A DNA stretch of 64,000 bases from Apostichopus japonicus (taxonomy: Eukaryota; Echinodermata; Holothuroidea; Aspidochirotida; Stichopodidae). Below, piece after piece: positions 34,884-46,100 of the stretch. The notes under the pieces were generated by a model. It made no database searches. It saw nothing but the letters and a program-made list of their open reading frames with translations, and was not told the origin of the DNA. The DNA lies in assembly GCF_037975245.1 (NCBI RefSeq), contig NC_092579.1, positions 1,238,501-1,302,500 on the forward strand, written 5' to 3'. How positions within the stretch are numbered: the stretch's first letter is position 1; every line of letters starts with the position of its first letter. A program made the translations under genes and the position numbers.

Positions 34884-34914
34884 GTGCGACAGTCGGAATA
34901 TCCGACTGTCGCAC
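34884..34914. repeat. Perfect 31-nt hairpin
   Basis: Arms of 14 nt (GTGCGACAGTCGGA and its exact complement) enclose a 3-nt loop. No flanking duplication is visible. Confidence 0.8.
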
Positions 34915-35964
34915 TCTATATTACCTAGGCCTATTCCTATATTCCTGTGATTGTGAATGACCTAAAAATGAAAATTTCGGTCAAAATTGACCTTTGATCA
35001 GTCATATTTACCACGTTTTCCTTGCCACTTTGAGAAATTGTATCTCGCGATTCTTATTCTCCACCATACAAACCTTCGTATGATATTGAATACTCTAAAA
35101 AAAATGCCTAATAGAACTACTGTACAACGTTCGCCAGCTTCAATTCGGTTTATTCATGTACTAATTTTGCTATTGGGTGGGTTGACCGATTTCGCTAGCT
35201 TCAAGTAAGTTCAGTATATATATTGTCTCTATGGTATACAATTAAAATACTCAATGCTAGTCAGTAGTAGTTGTAACCGTCCGTTACCAGGCGAGTATCC
35301 AGGATTTTCTAACCCGGGGGCGCGAATTACTATCTAAGCGGAGCGCCATCATCGGTTGGCGCGGAGCGTACAAGAAAATTTCTGGTTTTGATACCCGGCC
35401 CAGATCACCGGAAATGGCACTTCTCGGGCTTGAAAATGACCAACCAGATGTACACCTTTGCCTGTGAACTAAGTATTTCCCAAAAGTTCTTTTCCATTCA
35501 TAACCTTTTTGAAGATTGTCACCAGTCGCACATCATGTTGGACCTCATTGCATGTCCTATGGATCATTGTTTTTGTAGGTGATTCTACGTCACGGCCCAC
35601 AATATCCGAAAGCCCCACTTTTCAAGGTTTTAAGCCCATTTTTTGTTGAGAATTTGAAAATTCACATTTCTCGTGAATAAAATCAATTCAAAACATACCC
35701 ATAATGTTGCACAAACTTCAATCTATGGACAACCAATATAGAAAAACCTCCTTGAACCCCTAATAGACAGGTACAAATTGCACGATTAGAGGAAAGTATG
35801 ATGAAGAATGTTGGTCAGGAAATTTTCGAAAATTCAGACACAGTTAATTTATTTGTGTAGAAATATTAAAACCTCTTATAATGGCTATTATAAAACTTGG
35901 TTGAAGGAAATGAAAAATAGTAGATATTTCCGATATCAGGTATATCGAAACCGAACACTACACA

Positions 35965-36396
35965 CATAGGCGTAGGTCCCGTAGGAGGCGGGGGCTGCAG
36001 CCCACCCCCCCCCCCCCCCGCAACCAAATTTTTTCCCATTTTTTTCGGGCACCTACTGAAAGAAAAATAAATAGCAATGAATAGCTTAAAAATGATCTCC
36101 TTGGTAATTAAAGTTCTAAGTTTGGCCGACATTACTACTGTAAAATAGAGTTTTGACATAAATGGATCTGTATGCTTTTTCTCCATCTACATAAGACATT
36201 TCGTTGTTTACATTAGCATCCGACGGAATACTGTGCAACTCTCACGGACCGTAAGGTACACGATGCCATGCAATGTAATGACCGATGCTTGCTTATATGA
36301 TATTGGCATCGATATGTTGAACGCGCGAAAATTTTTGGCTTTTTTGGGGGGCAAGTCATTACAGCCCCCAAATCCAATTGGGCTCCTACGCCTTTG
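35965..36396. mobile_element. hAT-like MITE, 432 bp, 8-bp TSD ACTACACA
   Basis: The ends are CATAGGCGTAGG and CTCCTACGCCTTTG, with perfect ACTACACA duplications (35957-35964 and 36397-36404). It is nested in the outer element at 35,288. A family member with the same ends is at 61,091-61,427. Confidence 0.85.
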
Positions 36397-37184
36397 ACTA
36401 CACACATAGACACATTTTGAGGCTGTTTATCGTGGAACATGCATTTCAATGCTCACTGATATAATGTTATATCTGCTCTTTGCTTTACAAATTCGAACAG
36501 GCGTGTAGCGAGTAATTGCCAAGGGAGGGGCGAAGCCTGTAGGCAAACTATCTAAGCGAAGCGCCACCATGAGTTGGCGCGAAGCGTACAATAAAAATTT
36601 TGGCCGAAAATGCCACCCAGATCGCTGGAAATGACACTTCCCAGGCCTTGTTAGTTGCATCTAAGCATTGTCTTGTTTGAAATTACTAGCGATGTCATAA
36701 AGAAAATTTGCTCGGGGGGGGGGGCGGTCGACCCCTTCCCGAAATGCGTCATGTTCCCCGACGACTCGGTCGAGTTCAAGACCAGCCACAGTTGGTTCCA
36801 TATAGCACAATTGTACAATTGTTTAAGGCGTCCATACACACACACGCGTTATGATAGACCATAGTATTTATATAGATACATTAGTGAGAGAGGAAAAATG
36901 GAAACGTCAAATATGGAGTTGTCGGTGTAAGGGTAGGGTGAGGCGCACACCCCTCCGTAATCCTTGATCTGTCACTGGCTACCCTGTGTATATAATAGAG
37001 ATCAGCGCTTTAACTATGACTGTTCCTCTTTCTCTTCCCGAGGTCTTGGCTCTCTTCTACTCCCTCCTTTTCTCCTTTTTCTCTCTTTTTTCTTTTCCCT
37101 TCCTTTCTCTCCTCCTTTTCTTTTTCCCCCCCTCCTTTTCCCTTTTTTCCCCTCTTTTTTCTCTCCTCTTTTCCTTACCCGGGG

Positions 37185-38542
37185 GCGAATTTGTTTTTCC
37201 CAAACAGGTTCTCAATTACGGAGTTTTCAGCCAATCAGATTGCTCGTGACGTCAGCATCAAACGCTTGCTAGTTCGAAGACATACACTGAGTTACACACT
37301 GACACTTAATAAAGTCTTGTTACGCGGTTTCCCTGCAAACGCCCTAACTTTTACTTTTAATGCTTGGATAACATGTTGACCTTACTTATGATACATACGC
37401 TACATTCTATCGGTTTCGTGTTTACGTCATCCAAGATTCGTCAGCCGTTCTATTGAAATCGGAATTCGTTTCGTGGAATGGGTAGGCCTACACCAAAATC
37501 AACTTCACGACGCGAGTTCAGCCTTGAATGAATATACGCAAAACAGTTTGGTGTATAGGCAAGGCTTCATAATTGACGCACCCCCGTAATTGACGCACCT
37601 TCAATTATTACTAGCAAACGATAGAGCAGGCCACCTAAACTTTTTGCAGTCAAGCAGAATTACATATTTCATGAGTTTGAATCCATTTCAGCTATTTGAT
37701 GACCAAATTGTGGAATTTTTAAGCTTTTAACACCCTTCCCCCGGTTTTGTACGTTTTTTTGGGCATTTGGAAATTTTGCACCCTAAAAATAACCAACATT
37801 TCCTCAATATCATGGACAACACTACTCTCTGGGACCTGATCTGTCTAAGCTTAGAGGCTCAAAGTATAGCAAACAGCATCTAAAGTCAATGGATGTATAC
37901 TAAAGCCTTCACTACAGTTAGCTTATCGACGAATGTGTCAATTTAGGGGTATATGAAAGAACTTGACACGGCAGACATTTTGTGGTCAAGTTCTGCTCAA
38001 TTGTACGTTGCATATGCACAGAACAATAAATATATTGAGATCATTACATTTCTGAGGAACCACACATATGAAAAACATACAGTTGAGTGATTTTGATTTT
38101 TCCTTGATAGAAATCGTTGATCAAATCCTTAAGTGCGTCAATTATGAGCCCACCATGCTACAGTATGATGTATTTCCGTCACACTGCACTGTGTACACAG
38201 TTATAATACATATAGGCCTATATCGCATGTGTTATGTACCCCTGTACGAAACTTTCACTGTGCGATGTTATCGATAAATGCCTTCACAGAAATCTTCGAT
38301 CAAAGTAGATCATACAATACTAGTGTGCTCATTATGTCTAAACCAATTCCAAACACATCTACATATATTTACGAAAAGCTGCGGGTAATTTTGAACGGGT
38401 ATATCTTCGTTGCAACGAATGGATGCAGACATTTTGATAACCTCGAAGTGAAGGGTTTTATTGTTATGACGTAACTTTTCCGACCAATCATGAGCGACTA
38501 TTTATACACAATTGAGAACCTGTTTGGGAAAAAAAAAATCGC
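37185..38542. mobile_element. 1.36-kb element with 9-bp TSD TACCCGGGG
   Basis: Inverted ends of about 33 bp share TTTTTCCCAAACAGGTTCTC next to a GCGA start. The flanks are perfect TACCCGGGG duplications (37176-37184 and 38543-38551). The insertion lies inside the outer element at 35,288, whose sister at 7,213 shows the intact site. A 9-bp duplication suits Mutator-like elements, but no transposase is present, so this is non-autonomous and only provisionally placed. Confidence 0.7.
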
Positions 38543-38888
38543 TACCCGGGGGGCGTGCGCCCCCAACACCCCCTCTGGATACGCGCCTGGTTACAGTACT
38601 TTACTTGTTACGTTTCACCGAATTCTTGAATCTTACCTTTGTAGAAGATAGGTTTAAGACTATTTTGGCCAAATTTAGACAAGAATATATAGAAAAAGGG
38701 CAGTGGTTATTTTTGTTCGCGGAATCGGGCCCACATAATAATGTATAGCTTAGGAGTAGACAATTATCTTCCTCAGAAGTAATGACCATAAAAAAAATGT
38801 TTGGAACAAAAGTGCAGTCGCGAAAGATGGGGTGTCTGACTGACACTGACCGTATTGTTGACGAGTAGCGCGGGGGGTACAAGGCAGC

Positions 38889-39491
38889 CAGTGGCGGCGC
38901 CAAGGGGGGCTTGGGGGGCTTTAGCCCCCCACTGAAGTAGTCAGCCCCCCATTAGCCCCCCCACCTGAAACAGGCACAAAAAAAACTCATTGAAACAATA
39001 TAGCCTACCCAAATTTTGTCAGCCATAACGCAGTGCTACAATGGTCAATGGAAATTTTGATGAATTTTGTTCTCATACGGCAATGTCGTGTGCGTTTCAC
39101 AAACAGCGTGTATACAGACTAAAACAGGAGTTGTGTCAGAGAGCGCGATATAATAATTGAGCAAAGGAATTGGATCTTTCACAGCAGGTAATATTTTAGT
39201 GATACGAAAACTGTGAATTGGTATCTTCCATTCTAATTTGACTAAAGTTACTCACAAAAAAATGCATATTTTTGGAGAAATTTTCAGGTGACAAAAGCCC
39301 CGCTAAATGCCACCATTTTGCATGTAGGCCTTTCCAGGATTGGGAAAAATTTCAAAAGGGGAGGGGCCACCCCCTCCCCTTATACCCCTCCCCCAGGACG
39401 GCGATCACTCAATCTTGTAAGCCACCAAAAAATTGGCTCAGCCCCCCCCCCCCTTAGCCTCCCCAACTAAAAATTCCTGGCGCCGCCACTG
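38889..39491. mobile_element. hAT-like MITE, 603 bp, 8-bp TSD AAGGCAGC
   Basis: The ends are CAGTGGCGGCGCCAAGG and CCTGGCGCCGCCACTG, with perfect AAGGCAGC on both sides (38881-38888 and 39492-39499). An inverted CCCCTCCCCTTATACCCC block is shared with the family at 29,636. Confidence 0.9.
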
Positions 39492-39499
39492 AAGGCAGC

Positions 39500-41082
39500 A
39501 GTCGGAACTTCTGGCTTCAAAACCCATCCAGTTGGAATTTCAGCCACTACATCTCCCCAATTATCAGGCTTTAGCTACGTCCCTGGTTGTGTCACGTGTT
39601 ATAGTGACACGTTAAGTCGTTAATTTGTTGTTAACGGAAAGTCGATATGAGCGGATCATATTTGCTATCTCTTAATGTAAAGTAATGTAATTTAAGCAAT
39701 GGTGTTTGTATTTGTTTGATATGTTAATTGCGATACAAATATCAGGATTGGTGTAACTCAGTTTCTTACAGGGTCATATTCTGTGACGTCCGCTTCAGGG
39801 ACAACCTCCTGATTTTATACTGTATCAATTGCTACATCAAGAGTCTACCGCCTTTCCAGTACAAATAGTACGACTAGACCTACACTCATTTTCACACAAG
39901 ATTATAAAATACGCGGTTAGCTGGACTTCAACCATATCGTGCCAGCCAATCATAGCTACCGACTCAGTCGCGTCATATTAGCCAGTTCAACCGCACCAGT
40001 CCCAAGAATGGCCCTATAAAGATCAATGCAATGTAAAGTAATATTCAATCTTGGTTAAGCTAAGTTATAATTCTCTGTTAATATGTGTGTATACATCCAA
40101 GAAGCATAATTAGTATATCAGAGCAACATTTCATTTAGTTCTCCTCTGTATGTTGATGACTCTTGAATTGTCTCGTGATACTTATGGTGTTTTGTTGTTT
40201 TCATTTCCTGAGGGTGAAGTGGGCAGAAAATACAACAAACTTTCACTGGGATCTTCTCCATGTAAGGCTGTTCTGTTACACTAATATGTTATCTTCTCTA
40301 ATGAGAAACCCTGTCGCCTTTATCATGAGTACCATGTTAACCCCCTCTAGCTCCCGGATATTTTGCCCTCAATATGAATCTCTGACCAGACTTGAAATCG
40401 TTGTTAGGACATTTTACGTTACTTTCAAGTTTCAAATGATTTTATATGAAACTCTGCATTTTATATTTGCATGTGCTGCTGAGGTCATGAAACATGTTAT
40501 CTGCAAGGAACATGATTTGATTAGAGTTTTTGTGCAACTTTTTATTTTTGTAATTATGTGACAACTTTGTACAAAAAACAGACATTTGAAATCAAGCACG
40601 GTCATACAAAGCATATAGTTTATATCGTGAGACTTTTGTTCTGTGCTATCGTCTACATTGTTACACCGGATTAACAGACAAAGAAAAATATTAGGATTTT
40701 CAGAGACTATATAATATACTTTGCTCATTGAAGCTGACTTCCGTTTAGAAGAGTCTGTGAGCCTTCTCCCAGAATAATCTCATATTTTACACGTCAAATG
40801 GTCCATTCTGAGGTATATATATAGATTACAATGTTGGTCTATATAAGTAGCTCTCAACGCAAGGCTTTGCTAATAAACACTTAACGTGGATAATATCATG
40901 TAGTAAGCATGTAATTAAATGTTGAAATATGTTGTGCTTGATACAGAAATTGTTAACCCCCTCCCTACATAATCAGTTCACACATCCGGAGTCTATGCAT
41001 GATAAGTTCTTCAATACCGCCCTCATTTAATATACTGGGAACATTTCATACTGTAGTTACATAGTGAGATGGAACTTTTCAC

Positions 41083-41156
<74 letters not shown>

Positions 41157-41244
41157 TATATAAAGCATATATTGTGTCACTTTCTAATTAGGATCCTAAA
41201 AGGAAAGTGTTTTTTAAATGATCTGTCATTCTCATCTGTCATTC

Positions 41245-41337
<93 letters not shown>

Positions 41338-43126
41338 CATATATTGTGTCACTTTCTAATTAGGATCCTAAAAGGAAAGTGTTTTTTAAATGATCTGTCA
41401 TTCTCCCGCATCTCATTTATGCAGTGCCAATCTGCAAAAAATATAATGATAGAATTGTAAAGTTTTTTAAGTACACGTCAAAGATTCTTCATTTAGATTA
41501 CCGATATACTGTATGAAGGAAACCGTGAATGTCTCTGTTAGAGCTGAATTTATAAGAATGGCCACCAAACATTTATGATGATCAGAATCACCTCTTGCAT
41601 ACCTCCCTATAAGGAGCCTTAACGTGTAATAAAACAGAAAGCTAAGAAATCCTAATATTTTGACAAAATACAGAGTAGCCTACAGTTGTTGAAGAATTCC
41701 TTTGTTCATAGAGCTGCAAGTTTTTGTCAATTCGATAAACTGAAATGAATTGCTCTAGTTTTTATATATTTTTTTTTCTATGAACAAACATTTTGTATAG
41801 GTTGTTTTAATATTGCATTTTCTTAAATTCTCCTTTTTATAAAATATTTGTATATTTATACTGGAATATATAAATTGATATTGAAATTGAATTGACCCCA
41901 GTGCACTCCTTTATGAGATCCTTCATTCGCCATTCCACAACAAACATTCAGCCCCCCCCCCCCCACCCACAAACACACACACACACGCACCCAGAAATGA
42001 GTTTCTAAAACGACGTTGTTTCATTCTATAACAATATCTGTTTGCAGGCAACACGTTATTATCTAGAGTACATGCATTTCCGCGCTTTCATCGATAGCAC
42101 TAGATACGGTACTGTATTGCATAATGTGTAACGTCACGTGTTACATGAAATATCACGTGATACGTGAAGTAATATATTATCATTGTTATGATTAACTCTG
42201 ATGAACAGAAATCGTTCTTTTGTGAATTTATAACAGCTGTATTTGTAAAACTCAAAACAAAGAAAACAATAGAAAAAGATTGAATCTGGTGGGGCTGATG
42301 GGCACAAACGTCGCGGGACAGTGCGGGGACATGTGAGCGTGATTTGCGGGGGTGGGGTAGGGAGGAGGAAAAAAAGTCAAAAGTCACGACAAAATGAATC
42401 CTCTGTGATTTCCTTACCAGAAATAACAGTAGCTTTATGTTTTCCAAAATATAGTATTTGTTATTATGAACATAAATCTGTTATATTTTCAATTTTACTT
42501 TTTTTTTTTAAATGAAGAGAAAATGTTAGTATAACAAACCAGAACAAAAAGACAAATTAAATCAACTAAAAATAGACAAGGGGTAGTTTTCATTGACGAA
42601 TGGGCACTTCTAATTTAAGAAATGTGGCACTTTTCAGGTTTTACTCAAAAGTGGTAGCTGTTAATGCCGTTGTTCCCCTCATGTTCCCTTCGAATTCGCC
42701 CCTGAAGTATTACTTTCAACTTTCACAAATCACTGAACGGAGCAGTTTGTGATTTAGTTGTGTTACGGTTGATTGCAATTCTAAGTTTTGTATTTCGATA
42801 TTAGTCTCAGTTCTGGTTTCTTTTTTATGCATGTTTAAACCTTTCAAAGGAACTCTTTTGTACTATTTCTTTCACATGACCGTCAATAATACTTCCTTTA
42901 AAATTCCCAGTATGAAAGACATATATAACGAAACTTGCGTTAATATTGAAATGTCATTAAACAGAGTAAGAACGTCTGTAGGACATTAGAAAAAATGACA
43001 TTTTAAATTAATTTCGAAAGCATTGATATCAAACGAGATGATTGATTGAGATAACCAATATTTGGTAGAAATCGGCTTGTTATTGGTAGAAATCGACTTG
43101 ATATTGGTAGAAATCGACTTGACATC
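39500..43126. other. Spacer upstream of seven-TM gene 2, with (TA)n tracts
   Basis: No exon is recognised. (TA)n tracts lie at 41,083-41,150 and 41,249-41,336, each followed by the same segment of about 75 bp (AGCATATATTGTGTCACTTT and on), which makes a local duplication. An open frame at 40,163-40,561 has no family features. Just before the next gene, ATTGGTAGAAATCGACTTG is repeated three times (43,062-43,123). Confidence 0.4.
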
Positions 43127-46100
43127 ATGGAAGACGGACCATGGCCTCCTATCGTCTGGTTTATAATGAAGATATCAGCTATATTTTATCATAGACAAAT
43201 TGTCGGTCAGCGAAGGTGTATGTCATGTGAGAAAGAATTTTACAAGAACACCCGACGAGTACGCGACACCGCTAGAACTGTATCTGACGGCTATCGGCGA
43301 TCCCGTAAACATGAAGACTTTGATCTCACGTCCTGCTACGAGACGGTTTATGATGATAGCAGCATAACACGGGAAGGATCATCTAGCGAATGTTTGGCAT
43401 GTGAATCACTTTGGTGGGATCGTTATGGTCACGTGATGAAATACACAGAAGAATCGATTGGTAAGATATACTTTACTATTGGTATGTAAGGAGAAACCAA
43501 TCACCATCCCTCTTTGGTGTATGTCGGCTACTGGCCACAAAGATGACGGTACGGCGGGTAAGGTGGGTCAGTGGACTCGTAAGTTTTGTAACCTGTCGCG
43601 GTCAGTGTTCAGTGTTGAATACAAAATATGTCAAGAATATCCAAGAGAAAAATGACAATTAACATGATAAATGATAAATCTAAATAGTGATATAAACGAT
43701 TTTTGTGTAAAATAGTTCAGTTATCATATCATGTCCCGGTAAAAATATAAACTCGTTCACTCTGTCATCTTTGCGCTTGCGACGCGTAGCCTTCTTGCCT
43801 ATATTTAATTGGTTGATGAAGCTTAACGGACGTGTATCGTACAATGTTGCATGGTCAGGACATGGTCAGTAAAGAATGTGACAGTTATCTGCAACATAAG
43901 GATTACATTTTGATGCTGCCTCGAAAATCAGTTTGAATTTCTGCTGCTGTCTTCCTGGGCATGGTGTCCAGTTTTTGGACGATGGTGAAGTTGCACCCTT
44001 GTGATATAACACCACCTTGTACGTAGTAGGTGAACCAAGGTATTCAATTTTCAGTGTATTTTCTAAGTGAGCATGTCTCCACAGCCAACACAGTATTATA
44101 TATAACATATTCTATACCTAATTGTAGTCAGTGCCCCAAGCCGATGAAAAAGTGAACACCTACTTTTGGAAAGAGAGTGATTCATAGCCTATGGAAACTT
44201 TGAGGTGCCATCATAATATTAAGATCTTTCTGTGAATATAGTAGCTAGGAAATGATTAACTTTTCAGATACTATGTTAACAATTGGGGCGGTGGGTGGGG
44301 GGGTGGGTGGGGGGTGCCAAATTCCTTAAATCTAATAAATGAAGAATTCAAGAGTTTTGTTGCAACATGATGAAATGATTATATTTCAAACAACATTATT
44401 TATCACTTAACATATTTCCCCAACTCAACCGCATGTTGACACAACATAATGACTTGCAGAAAATTTAGAGATAAGATCTTGAAATTTTGACGACACCTCA
44501 TGTGTGTGTGTGTGTTTGAAATGCTTCGAACACGGACATAGGAACCTGACTGGTGTAATTTACATACGTTTATAGGTGAAATAATCACATGGTGTAAATA
44601 TATACCAATGTTTTGAACCTGAATATCTATTCACCACTTCTCTCATTTTTTTATTACTTGTTGCATCATTTTCTTCTTTGCAGGTCTCAAATATTGGAAC
44701 CATCCCGGAAGTTGGTTCGTCTCCATTCTTATTCTGACTGTAATAGTGGCTATTATGATCTACGAGATAATAGTACTGGAACTAGCTTATTTCGCTAAAA
44801 AAAATCGCATCGTGAATTTGATGTCTTACTTAGCATTCTACTCTCCACTAGTTGTCTTTCCATGTATGAACGTCTGCTCGAAAGTTAGAAGTGCTATGAT
44901 GGTACCAGGAATATGGGCTACAACCCTAAATGCTCGCTTTATTGTTCAGCGCCTTCAGTTTTTGGATCTTTCTGCCAAAGGTAACGGTTATAAATCAGTT
45001 CTTATCTTCTGTCTTCTGTTGTTTGTTTGTTTCTTTTTTTTTCATGCTTTCACTTTGGTCAGTTTTTCGGTACCATGGAAAAGACTTAAACCCATCAAAT
45101 GCAGTCCACATTTGATTTAAAGGTTATCAAGGTTGCCCCCAAATATGCCAGCAGAAGTTCATTTATAATAATTGTCATCCCATAATCAAATTTCAAACCA
45201 TCATTTTTTACTGCCATTATAAACTTTGTTTTCCACGCTGAGGCTTTAAATTTTTCTAGTTTAATATTCCTGAAAACATTGTGAACATGTAATAAGAATT
45301 CAGAAGCACTAAGAACATATTGCCGGAAACGTTTATTAGTTTAGTTTCAATTCTAAGGTCAATACTGCTGATCTTTAAAATAATGAATAAAATAAAATAA
45401 TGTTGTATTGATAATGTATATGTAATGGATTCTTTAGCCGGTCTATACACGACACAGGTCTAGTTGCAGCTATACAGTAGCAACTATTATCGTGGTTGAG
45501 TGTGTACTCGTACGATGCACCATACAGATCCTTGCACAGCTCTACAGTTTTCATACACCCTATACCTGATCAATATTGCGATCTTACACTTTATATGACA
45601 CAGGGTCGTAATGCAATATTGGTCAAACGGTCAGTGACATCGCTAGACATTTGAAAGTGGTAGGCCAAAAAAGATGATGGAAACATTTGGGAGGGTGGGG
45701 CACAGAATGCGGGTATTGAAAGCTGGCGCCGAAGGTGCGAGTGCATTCAAGTTTCCATAATTATCATAGCTTATATCAGCTCCCAAATTAGCAGCATTTT
45801 GGAGGTGGACGCAAGAAAATTAGGGTCTATAGAATTTTTTAAAGAGGCCATGACATGAAAAATCCAACTAATCAAGAGTAACTTCCTCTGAATCTATGAG
45901 AAAATCTATGTTCAAAACTATCCTCATCACCTTCAAAACATCGAGGACTATTTAGAAATTAACGTTTTAATAATCGCATCCGAAAACAGACCTCTGAAAA
46001 ATGCGATTTCAAAACAAGACAACGATGACGTCATGTTAGGAACACAAGTGCCAAGCCCAGGCATGTACCGGATGCGCGACGAACATACCGTTCCACATAC

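Larger units (their letters stand above)
35288..38589 (+). mobile_element. Outer CAGGCG element carrying two nested insertions
   Basis: The ends are CAGGCGAGTATCCAGG and CTGGATACGCGCCTG, with GTTAC on both sides (35283-35287 and 38590-38594). Removing the two inserted elements leaves about 1.5 kb that matches 7,213-8,307 in reverse, including the polypyrimidine tract at 37,020-37,184. It keeps two copies of the conserved module (35,329-35,374 and 36,548-36,592). There is no coding frame of note. Only 5 bp of target duplication are visible, so the superfamily is less sure than for the 8-bp elements. Confidence 0.6.

Noticed and set aside
40163-40561. Plus-strand open frame of 132 aa
   Set aside because: No domain, no splice signals and no relation to neighbours. 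The composition is that of AT-rich random sequence.
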